A stretch of 64,000 nt of DNA from Gammaproteobacteria bacterium (GCA_030429735.1 JAUIET010000004.1:248001-312000), one strand, 5' to 3'. Positions 9,343-18,209 are shown, counted from the first letter of the stretch. Translations and numbers: made by a program. Notes: generated by a model not told the origin, from the sequence alone.

Positions 9343-9807
9343 ATGCTAGTTTATACAGTAGGTACATTCGACTTATTGCATGTAGGGCATCTTGCCTTAC
9401 TGGAGCAATGCAGCCATCTGGGTGATGTAGTGGTAGTAGGCGTAGCATCCGACAGTGTAGTAAATTCCTACAAGCCTAATGTACCTGTCATACCGCTCGA
9501 TCAACGGGCGGAGATGCTAAGAGCTTTGCGCTGCGTAGACATGGTACGGCCCTACTATGAGCTTGAATATGTGTCAGCGTGCATAGACCTGGATGTTGAT
9601 GTGTTTGTGGTGGGTGAGGACTGGGGAACCAAACCACACAATACCGACGTGGAGCGTCACCTAAAGTCGCTGGGCAAAGAGATCGTTCAAGTTGTGTATA
9701 ACCCGCGAACCTCATCTACGCAAATTAAATATGACGTTAGATCTCAGCAACGTACAGGGAAGACATTAAGCGCGAATGACGCAAAACACTCCGTGCTGGT
9801 GCATTAA
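9343..9807 (+). CDS. TagD/GCT-like cytidylyltransferase (nucleotidyltransferase fold)
   Basis: A 154-aa protein with the cytidylyltransferase motifs: TVGTFDLLHVGH near residue 6 (HxGH active site), the RCVDMV segment near 65, and a C-terminal RTSSTQIK matching the RTxGIST-like loop. Such enzymes make CDP-glycerol, CDP-ethanolamine or similar activated alcohols from CTP and a phospho-alcohol. Its position right behind a CDP-alcohol phosphatidyltransferase suggests a two-step route to an unusual phospholipid head group or a CDP-activated polyol. Which alcohol is used cannot be read from the sequence. Confidence 0.88.
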   Translation: MLVYTVGTFDLLHVGHLALLEQCSHLGDVVVVGVASDSVVNSYKPNVPVIPLDQRAEMLRALRCVDMVRPYYELEYVSACIDLDVDVFVVGEDWGTKPHNTDVERHLKSLGKEIVQVVYNPRTSSTQIKYDVRSQQRTGKTLSANDAKHSVLVH

Positions 9808-9876
9808 TTAGGCGCGGTTTTACATTAGATGTCTGTGGACATCAATCCAGAAAAATCCACCAACGGAGTAATCCTC

Positions 9877-10002
9877 ATGAGTAAAGAGAAAAAAGGCAAC
9901 AAGGAAAACAAGAAAGCACCGGCCATGACGCAAAAGGAGAAAAGGCAGGCGAAGAAAGACAAGAAATCCTCTAATAAAGGCTCTGTCAATACGATCTCTT
10001 AA
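9877..10002 (+). CDS. Small lysine-rich basic protein (41 aa)
   Basis: A 41-codon frame starting at ATG 9877, with a GGAG ribosome-binding site about 9 nt upstream, and ending TAA at 10002. It begins MSKEKKGNKENKKAP and is extremely rich in Lys, with Gln, Asn and Glu and no hydrophobic core. Short proteins starting MSK..KGNKE.KK occur in many proteobacteria as uncharacterised genes, which I recall but cannot check. A second tiny basic protein lies convergently at 10075-10248. Confidence 0.6.
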   Translation: MSKEKKGNKENKKAPAMTQKEKRQAKKDKKSSNKGSVNTIS

Positions 10003-10074
10003 TGCTTTTTTGCGCTTTAGGTAGTGCAATCGCTAGGGATTGATTCCCTGATTGTATGAGATCACACTCTACAT

Positions 10075-10248
10075 TCAGGGTTTATTGGCAGTGGTGGTCG
10101 CTGTTTTCTTCAAAGGGCCTTTGAAGGTCTGGCCGCTCTTGCCAATCTCGATTTGCTCAATTTTGCCGCCGCGTTTGAGAAAATCTTCCATCGCTTTTGC
10201 ATGCAGGTCTCTCTCGGCTTGTTTATCGGGTCGTTTGCTCTTTGACAT
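10075..10248 (-). CDS. Small hydrophilic protein (57 aa)
   Basis: A 57-aa minus-strand gene. The ATG at 10248 is preceded by a near-ideal AGGAGG ribosome-binding site 6-7 nt upstream, which decides this start over a longer reading. The protein starts MSKSKRPDKQAERDLHAKAM and holds a helical EDFLKRGGKIEQIEIGKSG segment. It has no signal peptide or membrane segment and is unrecognised. It converges on the 41-aa basic protein gene across about 70 bp that contains a small CAATC/GATTG inverted repeat. Confidence 0.65.
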   Translation of the reverse strand: MSKSKRPDKQAERDLHAKAMEDFLKRGGKIEQIEIGKSGQTFKGPLKKTATTTANKP

Positions 10249-10426
10249 TTGGAATCCTCCTGGTGTTTCGTGCTCTGCGGGCTTGGACACGCAACACTAT
10301 CGGACAATATCAGAAAGCGGGTGGCCTGATTGGCAATGTAGTGATCATATCATGGCTGAATCTTAGTGTACGCTGGAACATAGCTGGGATTAAGACGAAC
10401 GGCGTGTTCCGGCACACTGTGAGGCT

Positions 10427-10891
10427 TCAATTGTCAGCGTTACCGAACACCTTTTCCGCATGTTCTTTCAGGTCATAAGCACAGCGATTAAAGCCCTGTT
10501 CTACCAGCGGCGCAAAGTGCTTCATCATCCCGGCCATTTCTGGTCCGGCGAATTCATCGATTGTTACGTAGGTGCAGCTGGTCTCACTGACTTTTTTCAC
10601 ATACTGGCTGCGCACAGCATGCACCGGGTCTTCAGGCTTGTTGTCCATTGCCCAGGCGATGCAATGCCCTGGCTCAATACGGCAGATATACTCCACCTGC
10701 CTCGACAATTCACCACCCATGTTTACCATCATTTCGACGGCAGAACCCATTTCCAAGGATTCATTTTTAATATCGGGACAAAAGCCGTTCCAGTCGCTGT
10801 AGTTTTCAAAGTCCAGCAGTATATCCCACACCAATGCAGCAGGCGCCTGTATTGTCACTTCGTCTGATTGAACCGTGTTTTCCGTAATCAT
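10427..10891 (-). CDS. SRPBCC-family protein (START/polyketide cyclase-like fold)
   Basis: A 154-aa protein with the N-terminal SRPBCC pattern: a first beta strand (SDEVTIQAPAALVWDIL), then the FENYSDW turn and NGFCPDI, and a long C-terminal helix (MMKHFAPLVEQGFNR). This fold forms a hydrophobic pocket for lipids, sterols or polyketides. It is a single gene here with no tight neighbours. Ligand binding or cyclase activity is likely, but the ligand is unknown. Confidence 0.8.
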   Translation of the reverse strand: MITENTVQSDEVTIQAPAALVWDILLDFENYSDWNGFCPDIKNESLEMGSAVEMMVNMGGELSRQVEYICRIEPGHCIAWAMDNKPEDPVHAVRSQYVKKVSETSCTYVTIDEFAGPEMAGMMKHFAPLVEQGFNRCAYDLKEHAEKVFGNADN

Positions 10892-11184
10892 TCCTGTGTT
10901 TTCCTAGCATAGCGTATTAACTGATGATCAATCCTAAGCAAAGCTTGGCGTTGCCTCAATCATCAATTGAAGCACGCGCGAGCGGCTAGTCATATCCAGC
11001 CGGCGCACTTAATACTCATTGATGGATTGTAGCAGCAATGGTTGATTTACCCGATCTACGGTAAACTATTGCGACCCTATAGATTTCACCTGCGGCCACC
11101 CGACCGCAATATGCCAGGCGCCGCATGCTGTGCAGTATACGGCCGCTTATGGTGGTGAGCGTCTGACCACCTCGATTAACTGAA

Positions 11185-12651
11185 ATGAAAAACGCCAACC
11201 TTGTTAGAGTAAGATCAATAATACCGGCTCTGATATTGCTGTCAGTAACTCCATTTGGGCTTGCAGCAGATGCTGAATACTATGTTCCTAAACCGGGCGA
11301 AGTCTTTTCGTATAAAGATGTTACACCGGAAATCTGGGATGCGACAGACGCCAACAAAAAGCTGGACCCGATGAATGCATTAGTTGAGACGATGAGAGTC
11401 AACCGCACTATCGCCCTCAATGATCCAAATGCACCACAACGGTTTGGCGGGCAGGATTTACTTGCGGTAGAGTTCTCATCATCGACTGCGCCCTGGCAGA
11501 CGCTGGAAGACGTTTTTCCGTTCGATTGGGCTGCGATTGAGGCAGAAAGTGCTGAGGAGTTATCGCAGCTAAGAAACGCGTTAAAGGTAAAGACCGTTCT
11601 TGATCATCCTGATTTAAAAATCATCGAGCTTACGCTAGGAGCAGGTGCACTGTTGCCTTTACATGCAGAGCCAGCACCTGGGGCTTTTCATGTTATTGAA
11701 GGGCGCGCCGAAATCGTGGTTGGAGATAGCGCGATCAAGGCCTACACGGGAACATCGGTAAAACTCGAACCATTGGTTGAACGAAGACTAAAAGTCACGT
11801 CAGGCATGGCCTTGAAACTACTTTGGTTTCGCTGGGCACCCGGTGGGCAGCAAGACTATCTGGATTATGGCTATTACTTGACCGGTAGTAACTTTCACGC
11901 ACAACCACTCGAATCAGTGATGCCCACTGACTATGAACACTGGCAGAGTTCTTTGCGTAAGACCTATGAAACTGTGCCGACTCCTGCAATTAAAGCGCGT
12001 ACCAAGCCAGGTTTTTACTCTGAACAACGACGACAGCTATCAGCAGCGAAGAACCAACAAGCATCTACCGGCGTGTCGGATCTTTATCCCGCAACTCCGA
12101 AATTTTCCAATGAACTGGACGTAGCCTGGCTCGACTTTGAGAATATTCCCGCTGATGGGTTCTTTTGGGCAAAAGATGCCAGCAAGGCCGGTCATGCCCT
12201 CAAAGCCTGGAACAAAATGGTACGAATGAAAGGCATTTTTCAGGCTAAAGTTCCAGATGCTCAGTACGACTTTAACCTGTCCTATATAGCGGTCGGACCG
12301 AAAGGCAAGTACATCACTCACTCTCATGCCGCGCCTGAGTTCTATTATATTTTAGGTGGCAAGACAGAGTGGATAGTAGATGGCGAACGCTACATTGCGA
12401 AAGCGGGAAATGTTTATGTTCACAGCCCCTACATGGACCATGAAATGCGCGGTCTGGTAGAAGGAGTTCCAGAAATCGCGATTACAGGTAGTTGGTCTCC
12501 CTTTGGCGATCGTCGCGTTTTCGAGGAGCCTGGCTACCTAACTGAGCGTTTGCCTCAGCAGCCTTCGCGATCATTCTTATCGGATGACTTCAATTTCCAT
12601 GATTTTAAAATCAGAAAAGAGCTGGAATTTCGAAATGTACCCGCTAAATGA
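11185..12651 (+). CDS. Exported tandem-cupin protein, second cupin resembling DMSP-lyase-type domains
   Basis: A 488-aa protein with a signal peptide (hydrophobic stretch to about residue 27, probable cleavage at GLAADAEY). Two cupin domains are visible. The first, near residues 145-205, has HAEPAPGAFHVIEG and looks metal-poor. The second, near 365-425, has HSHAAPEFYYILGG followed by a late histidine in MDHEMRG, giving a full H-x-H...E...H metal set plus a tyrosine. The H/H/E/Y/H arrangement recalls DMSP-lyase-type cupins (DddL/DddQ/DddW), which cleave dimethylsulfoniopropionate, but the overall length and the export signal differ. The function is therefore only suggested. Confidence 0.75.
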   Translation: MKNANLVRVRSIIPALILLSVTPFGLAADAEYYVPKPGEVFSYKDVTPEIWDATDANKKLDPMNALVETMRVNRTIALNDPNAPQRFGGQDLLAVEFSSSTAPWQTLEDVFPFDWAAIEAESAEELSQLRNALKVKTVLDHPDLKIIELTLGAGALLPLHAEPAPGAFHVIEGRAEIVVGDSAIKAYTGTSVKLEPLVERRLKVTSGMALKLLWFRWAPGGQQDYLDYGYYLTGSNFHAQPLESVMPTDYEHWQSSLRKTYETVPTPAIKARTKPGFYSEQRRQLSAAKNQQASTGVSDLYPATPKFSNELDVAWLDFENIPADGFFWAKDASKAGHALKAWNKMVRMKGIFQAKVPDAQYDFNLSYIAVGPKGKYITHSHAAPEFYYILGGKTEWIVDGERYIAKAGNVYVHSPYMDHEMRGLVEGVPEIAITGSWSPFGDRRVFEEPGYLTERLPQQPSRSFLSDDFNFHDFKIRKELEFRNVPAK

Positions 12652-12797
12652 ATTGAATTGAGTAATTAGCAAGGCGGTCTTTGCGAAAATTCAGAGCGCT
12701 GTACATCGGTATGGGCAGCACAATGACGTTTACGATTTTTACTGCGCTTGTACGCTATTTGCCCGGTGGTCCACAGACTGGGAGATGAGGAAACAGT

Positions 12798-13805
12798 ATG
12801 GAGTTTGTAATCAGTTTCGATATGCGTGCACCTGATTTTGGTGCGCCCATTGAAGAATTGTACTGTGCAGCCCTGGATATGAGTGCATGGGCCGATGACA
12901 TCGGGTTCAATGTCGCAAGCCTGGGTGAGCACCATGCTGCCATTGATGGCTACTTGCCTTCGCCACTGCCTATGGCGGCCGCGATCGCTGCGCGTACGAG
13001 TAAGTTGAACATACGCCCGAACGTCTTGCTCGCACCGCTCTATGAGCCCATCAAGCTGGCAGAGGATGTATCTGTCGTGCAATTGCTCAGCGGCGGGCGC
13101 TTGCAATTAGTGCTAGGGGCAGGCTACAGGCCCTATGAGTTCCAGATGTTTGGTACGCGCCGCGAAGATCGCAAACAGCGGTATCTTGAAGTGTTTGAGA
13201 TACTACGAAAAGCGTGGCGTGGCGAAGAGTTTGAATATAAAGGGCGCAAGGTCACAGTGTCTCCTGTACCTGAACAAGCTCCACCCTTACTATTGGGTGG
13301 TGCGCATCCCGCCGTCGCCCGTCGCGCGGCCAGGATTGCGGACGGCTTTTTTCCGCCTGGTGGTGAGAACTGGCACATTTATCGTGAGGAGCGGATCAAG
13401 TTGGGCTACGCAGACCCGGGTGAGAAATTTCATTCGCTGGGTCCGATCTATACACACGTTACTTATGATGTTGAAGCGGCATGGGAAAAAATACTACCGC
13501 ACGCTGTTCATTGCGTTGAATCTTACTCCGAATGGACCATAGAAGCCTACGGTAAGGCAGATGGGCCTTTCGCAAATGGTGTTAACCCCGCAGACCTTCG
13601 CAGCAGCGGAGCGTATCAGGTACTCACGCCCGAACAAGCCGTGGAAATGATTAATGCACTTGATGATATCAGTACCTTTATTTTGGTACCCCTGCTAGGA
13701 GGTATAGACCCCGATTTCGCATTCGAAGGCTTACAATTGTTCGAAAAAGAAGTGTGGCCGCACGTTCGACATCGCGCGGCTGATATGCCGATACAGTGGG
13801 TTTAG
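12798..13805 (+). CDS. LLM-class flavin-dependent oxidoreductase
   Basis: A 335-aa luciferase-like monooxygenase-fold protein beginning MEFVISFDMRAPDF, with a GAGG ribosome-binding site 8 nt before the ATG. Family marks are SLGEHHAA near residue 40, then NIRPNVLLAPLYEPIKLAEDVS near 75 given here by position only in its core LLAPLYEP, GRLQLVLGAGYRP, and PPLLLGGAHP. It probably uses FMN or F420 and acts on an organic substrate in the cytoplasm. It is only distantly like the LLM gene at 4958-5815. The TAG stop is followed by 57 more in-frame codons (see 13806-13979). Confidence 0.88.
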   Translation: MEFVISFDMRAPDFGAPIEELYCAALDMSAWADDIGFNVASLGEHHAAIDGYLPSPLPMAAAIAARTSKLNIRPNVLLAPLYEPIKLAEDVSVVQLLSGGRLQLVLGAGYRPYEFQMFGTRREDRKQRYLEVFEILRKAWRGEEFEYKGRKVTVSPVPEQAPPLLLGGAHPAVARRAARIADGFFPPGGENWHIYREERIKLGYADPGEKFHSLGPIYTHVTYDVEAAWEKILPHAVHCVESYSEWTIEAYGKADGPFANGVNPADLRSSGAYQVLTPEQAVEMINALDDISTFILVPLLGGIDPDFAFEGLQLFEKEVWPHVRHRAADMPIQWV

Positions 13806-13979
13806 AATCGAGCCCCTCGTCCAGCAGCTGCGGCTTTTACCTACCTAATGGCCCCTCTGGGCATAGCCTCTGATCAAGCAGCGTTGGCAGGTCGTTCAGT
13901 GGGTTTCGAAGACACTGCCGCTGCTTTGAATCAAATTCGTGCAGAACGAGCCAATCTGAATGCGTATGAGTTTCTATGA
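13806..13979 (+). other. In-frame open stretch following the LLM stop codon
   Basis: Directly after the TAG of the LLM gene the same frame stays open for 57 codons, to TGA at 13977-13979. The encoded peptide includes MAPLGIASDQAALAGRSVGF and looks like ordinary protein composition. There is no clear ribosome-binding site at its internal ATG (13851). It may be a decayed fragment or chance. The converging regA gene begins 10 nt further on. Confidence 0.25.
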
Positions 13980-13989
13980 TAGACGACAG

Positions 13990-14526
13990 TCAGCGGCTCA
14001 CGGGTTTCTTTTGCAGTTTTCGCTGAAGGGTTCTGCGGTGCATGCCCATTGTGCGTGCCGCAGCAGATATATTACCTTTATGTTCCAGAAGTACCTGTTG
14101 AATATGTTCCCACTCAAGCCGTTTAGGAGATGGCGCTGATTCAGACTCGTTCGGTATCGCTTGCTCGGATGGTGCGCTGAACGCCGCCAGAATTTCGTCT
14201 ACCCGAGCAGGTTTGCACAGATAGTTCACCGCGCCCAGCTTGATTGCAGTCACGGCCGTAGCGATGCTTGAATAACCCGTTAGCATCAGTATTTGCACGG
14301 CTGGGTTAATGTCCAGCAGCGGTTGTATTAGTTGCAAACCGGTTTCATTTCCGATTTTCATGTCAAGTACAACGCGGTCTGGAATGCGTTGCCTGGCGGC
14401 TTTGAGCGTGTTTGCAGCATCATTCGCGGTAGCGACAGAAAAGCCCCTGTTTTCAAGCGCTCGCGTCAGTGATTGCGCAAAGGCGTTGTCGTCATCAACC
14501 ACTAAACAGTGTTCAAGTATTGTCAT
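13990..14526 (-). CDS. regA: RegA/PrrA/ActR-type response regulator
   Basis: A 178-aa response regulator. The receiver domain (about 1-120) shows the acidic pair in VVDDDNAF, the phosphoacceptor aspartate in VVLDMKIG near residue 55, the LTGYSS threonine/serine near 83 and the LCKPA lysine near 104. The C-terminal 45 residues form a Fis-like helix-turn-helix with NISAAARTMGMHRRTLQRKL, as in RegA/PrrA/ActR. The gene follows regB by 13 nt. RegA-type regulators switch redox- and energy-related genes; a matching palindromic site lies upstream of regB at 15878-15898. Confidence 0.9.
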   Translation of the reverse strand: MTILEHCLVVDDDNAFAQSLTRALENRGFSVATANDAANTLKAARQRIPDRVVLDMKIGNETGLQLIQPLLDINPAVQILMLTGYSSIATAVTAIKLGAVNYLCKPARVDEILAAFSAPSEQAIPNESESAPSPKRLEWEHIQQVLLEHKGNISAAARTMGMHRRTLQRKLQKKPVSR

Positions 14527-14539
14527 AGTGTGCCTTGCA

Positions 14540-15814
14540 TCACTGGTTCAAGACAGGCAGCATAATCTGCGTCAGTGTGCCGCCTTCAGGGTGATTAAAC
14601 AGGCGGATGTTACCACCCAGCCGGTTCAACGTGGCATTGGATAAAAATAAACCCAGCCCCATTCCTGTCTCTTTATTGCTCTGAAACGGTGTACCCAGAC
14701 TGTCTGCCAATTCCAGCGAGATGCCTGAGCCCCTATCGCGCAATTCAATTTTCAGGTCATGATTGCTCAGTCCGATAGTCATCTGTATCAACTCCGGGCT
14801 TGCGTCTGCGGCGTTATTGAGCAGGTTCAGCAGGGCTTGGCGCAATGTGGGGTCAGCATGAAAGCGTGTTGATTTTATGTCTTCCTGCTGCCAGCTCAAT
14901 TCAATCGGCACTTCCGGTCTCAGCAGGTACCAGTGATCAAATAAATCAGCGAAAAAGTCTTCGCTGGTGACCACGCTTGAGCGCACGCTGAAGGAGTCAT
15001 TGGCTGTAGTCACCAGATTGCTCAGGCATTCTCTGCAAATATCCACTTGTTCTTGAAGTACTTCGATCGCTCGGGCCTGCTCTGGAGCGTGCGCGTTCAG
15101 ATGTGCAAGTTCATCAAGATTTATGGCGATCGTGGATAGCGGGGTGGCTAATTCATGGGCTGTGCCTGCGGCCAGGGTGGCAACGGCCAGCATTTGTTCG
15201 TCCTGCAGATTTTTCTCGCGAGTTGCCTGTAATTGCCGCTCACGAATGCGCAATCGAGCCGCCATGCGAACAATAAAATAGGTAATGATTGCGGTGCTGA
15301 ATACAAAGTTAAGCCACATGCCGACGATATGCGGATTGGTTTGCGCAGTATGAAGCTCGTGGCCAGAAAGCTCAAACATGGCCAGTGGCCGATAATAGAA
15401 CAACAGAAAGGTATAGGCGCCAACGCAACCAGCGGCAATAATCCAGGTTAGATTCCAACGCAATGTGGTTGCAGCGATACTGATGGGTATCAGTAGGAAA
15501 GAAACGAACGGGTTGGTGGCCCCCCCGCTAAAATAGGTAAATATGCTGATGGCCAGGACATCCGCCGCGATATGGGCAAACATCTGCGCTTCTGAAACAT
15601 AGCTGGCGTGCTTTAGGTGTACCCACGCGTAGCACGTCAAGGCAGACATGACGACAATGCAGATCAGCAGTGGCAAGTAGGGCACCTCAGCATGTACCCC
15701 GAACAATGCAGTGGCCAGGGCGATTATCTGGCTGCCAAGCACAATCGCGCGAATGATCAATAGCTGCTTTAAGTTCTCAGCAGCGGCCTGTGAGATGGTC
15801 GACATGGCACGCAT
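14540..15814 (-). CDS. regB: RegB/PrrB-type redox-sensing membrane histidine kinase
   Basis: A 424-aa sensor kinase with about six N-terminal membrane helices. A GGATNPF motif near residue 96 matches the GGxxNPF quinone-binding signature of RegB. The H-box is GTAHELATPLSTI near 215. A cysteine in EQVDICREC shortly after corresponds in position to the redox-active cysteine of RegB. ATP-binding motifs follow: NLLNNAADAS, DRGSGIS and GMGLGLFLSNATLNRLGG. RegB kinases respond to the quinone-pool redox state and phosphorylate RegA, encoded immediately downstream. An ATG three codons in is an equally plausible start. Confidence 0.92.
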   Translation of the reverse strand: MRAMSTISQAAAENLKQLLIIRAIVLGSQIIALATALFGVHAEVPYLPLLICIVVMSALTCYAWVHLKHASYVSEAQMFAHIAADVLAISIFTYFSGGATNPFVSFLLIPISIAATTLRWNLTWIIAAGCVGAYTFLLFYYRPLAMFELSGHELHTAQTNPHIVGMWLNFVFSTAIITYFIVRMAARLRIRERQLQATREKNLQDEQMLAVATLAAGTAHELATPLSTIAINLDELAHLNAHAPEQARAIEVLQEQVDICRECLSNLVTTANDSFSVRSSVVTSEDFFADLFDHWYLLRPEVPIELSWQQEDIKSTRFHADPTLRQALLNLLNNAADASPELIQMTIGLSNHDLKIELRDRGSGISLELADSLGTPFQSNKETGMGLGLFLSNATLNRLGGNIRLFNHPEGGTLTQIMLPVLNQ

Positions 15815-15877
15815 TCTACTAGGCTCTTAGCCATAAACGAATACACAGGCAGCCCGATAAGCAAACTACGCGGTCGA

Positions 15878-15898
15878 GATGCGACAATTTGTCGCATC
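15878..15898. promoter_or_regulatory. Perfect palindrome matching the RegA/PrrA-type operator
   Basis: A 21-bp perfect inverted repeat: 9-nt arms (15878-15886 and 15890-15898) around ATT. Its core reads GCGAC, five bases, GTCGC. RegA/PrrA sites are described as GCGNC-type half-sites with GNCGC, so this fits closely. It lies between the divergent regB (start 15814) and the TonB receptor gene (start 16000), so RegA could control both, including its own operon. Binding is inferred. Confidence 0.6.
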
Positions 15899-15999
15899 CT
15901 CAGCGGAGCTTCGTTTAGCTATGATGATATGCGGCTGTAAATCAGGGCATTCAGGTCTCGGTCGGGATTGAACTTATTTGTGCAGCAGTAACACTCCAG

Positions 16000-18075
16000 A
16001 TGAACAAGGAAATGCACTTGGTCCGATTAACTTTACTGATTTCAATTCTGCTCAGTTCGGTCGTGGTTGCGGACCACGACGAGGAAGTAGATGTGACGGG
16101 TCGTTATCTCGACGAGCAGGGGATTGTTAAGCCAGCGAGCATGGGCGTTGTTGACAGTGCAGAGTTGTTGGCGGAGTTACCCGGTGCAAACCTTAACGCG
16201 AATGGTTTGATTACCGGTATTGCACAATATCGGGGCCTGTACGGTGACAGGGTGGCGGTGAGTATTGATGGTCTCAAGACAGTAGGCGGCGGCCCCAACG
16301 CGATGGATGCGCCGTTATCGTACGCATCACCCTTATTACTCGACAATTTAAGCCTGGAACGAGGTATTAGTAGCGTGTCCAGTGCCACCGAATCTCTCGG
16401 CGGCCACATTCACGTTGCGTACAATCGCGGAGAATTTGCCAGCGATAACTCGCCCACGCTTAGTGGTAGCCTGCAAGGAAATTTGTCCAGTAATGGTAAT
16501 GTCAGTAGTAGCGCTTTGCGAATGGTAGCAGCAAGCAAACACCACAAGCTTGCACTGCTCGCCGGTCTGGATGACGCGGATGATGTCAATTATCCGGGCG
16601 GGAAAATTATTCCATCAAGAATCAACCGTCAACGCTATGATGTTAGTTATGCGTACCAGCGCGGCCAGCGTCACATACTAACTTACGCCGGACGCCTGGA
16701 CACCAGCGACAGTGGGACACCTGCGCTGCCAATGGATATCCGGTATATCGACACCGATCTATTTGGCGTTCGTTTCAGCGACAAAATCGCATCTACCAGC
16801 GTAGACTTATCCATTAGCTACGCTGACGTTGACCACCTGATGGACAATTTCTCGCTACGTACAGCGCCAAACAGCCCAATGAGTTTTAGAGCCAATCGTG
16901 CCACTGGTGATGGCTATCAGTGGCGTCTTGCCAGTACAACGCCCATCGGTGTTGGCGAGTTGCGGCTTGGCCTGGATGGTGAAAATGAACATCATGATTC
17001 GACAATCACCAACCCTAATGCCGCGATGTTTGAGGTTCGCAATTTCAACGATGTTACCCGCGAGTTATGGGGCGTGTACGCGCAGTGGAATCAGTCCTTT
17101 GCCGGTGATATAGAGCTTGAGACGGGAATACGCCTCAATCGCGTTGAGCTTAGCGCGAATGAAGTATCGGCGCGCATGCCCGCAGCCAACCCCATGATGC
17201 AAATGAACGTAGGCATGCTAGCTGTTGACTTCAATGCAGCTGACCGCACAAGCAAGCACAACAACGTGGATGCAGTACTGAAACTGAACAAACTGGTCAG
17301 CGATGGCTTGCGAGGGTTCGTAGAGCTGGCCCAAAAGTCCCGTGCACCTTCCTATCAGGAGTTGTACTTGTGGTTACCACTGCAGGCCACGGCAGGGCTG
17401 GCTGACGGGCGAAGTTATGTCGGCAATACCGCATTGGAATCCGAAAGGTCACGTGAGATCAATATAGGTGTTGTTTTTCGCACCACCCAGCACTGGTTCA
17501 GCCCGCAGTTGTATTACAAGGATATAGACGACTATATTCAGGGCGAGCCAAGCACCAACGCCGTCGCAAACGGGGTGGCAACGATGATGTCTGGCTCTGC
17601 GGCACTGGAGTTTAGCAATGTCGAAGCAGATATTTATGGTTTTGACGCGAATTGGGGTGTGAAACTTACTGACACACTATTATTGGACGGCAACCTAAGT
17701 TACTCGCGCGGCAAGCGTAGCGATACCGGTGATAAGCTCTACCGGCTGGCACCACTTAATGGTCGCATTGGCCTCAGCTATCAGAGTGCTCAGTGGACTG
17801 TTCAGCTTGATGCTGTATTGGTCCAGTCTCAGAAGCGAGTCTCGGCTTTCAATAATGAACGTCAGAGCGCCGGCTATGGCCTGGCTAATCTTAAAGTCGA
17901 TTGGCAACCGCGCGCGGACCTGATCATTACAGCAGGCATCGACAATGTGTTCGACAAGCATTATCAAAACCATTTGAGCGGAACAAATCGCGTTGCTTCA
18001 GTAGATTTGGCGCAGGGCGAGCGTTTGCCTGGATTGGAACGCAATATCACTGCCGGATTTAGGCTTAGCTGGTAA
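16000..18075 (+). CDS. TonB-dependent receptor with a methionine-rich extracellular segment, possibly for copper
   Basis: A 691-aa outer-membrane receptor with a signal peptide ending near residue 24 (SSVVVADHDEE). The plug domain follows, with GLYGDRVAVSIDGL, GPNAMDAPLSYASP and SLERGISSVSS near 70-130. It ends with an aromatic residue (RLSW), typical of outer-membrane barrels. The GPNAMDAPLSY-type segment recalls the TonB-dependent copper receptor OprC/NosA group. A stretch near residues 393-407 (MPAANPMMQMNVGM) has five methionines, suggesting Cu(I) ligands. The gene is divergent from regBA across a RegA-like palindrome, so redox-controlled metal uptake is a plausible role. Confidence 0.85.
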   Translation: MNKEMHLVRLTLLISILLSSVVVADHDEEVDVTGRYLDEQGIVKPASMGVVDSAELLAELPGANLNANGLITGIAQYRGLYGDRVAVSIDGLKTVGGGPNAMDAPLSYASPLLLDNLSLERGISSVSSATESLGGHIHVAYNRGEFASDNSPTLSGSLQGNLSSNGNVSSSALRMVAASKHHKLALLAGLDDADDVNYPGGKIIPSRINRQRYDVSYAYQRGQRHILTYAGRLDTSDSGTPALPMDIRYIDTDLFGVRFSDKIASTSVDLSISYADVDHLMDNFSLRTAPNSPMSFRANRATGDGYQWRLASTTPIGVGELRLGLDGENEHHDSTITNPNAAMFEVRNFNDVTRELWGVYAQWNQSFAGDIELETGIRLNRVELSANEVSARMPAANPMMQMNVGMLAVDFNAADRTSKHNNVDAVLKLNKLVSDGLRGFVELAQKSRAPSYQELYLWLPLQATAGLADGRSYVGNTALESERSREINIGVVFRTTQHWFSPQLYYKDIDDYIQGEPSTNAVANGVATMMSGSAALEFSNVEADIYGFDANWGVKLTDTLLLDGNLSYSRGKRSDTGDKLYRLAPLNGRIGLSYQSAQWTVQLDAVLVQSQKRVSAFNNERQSAGYGLANLKVDWQPRADLIITAGIDNVFDKHYQNHLSGTNRVASVDLAQGERLPGLERNITAGFRLSW

Positions 18076-18209
18076 ACATCATTAGACAGGGGCTCGCATT
18101 CCCCGGTAATTAGCCAACTTTCTCTATCGCGCTCCTGCCAGTATTGCTACTACTCAAATCTTTTTGTCATCAGAGCATAGGGCCACTTCCGCTACTGCAG
18201 TGCTCTGTC

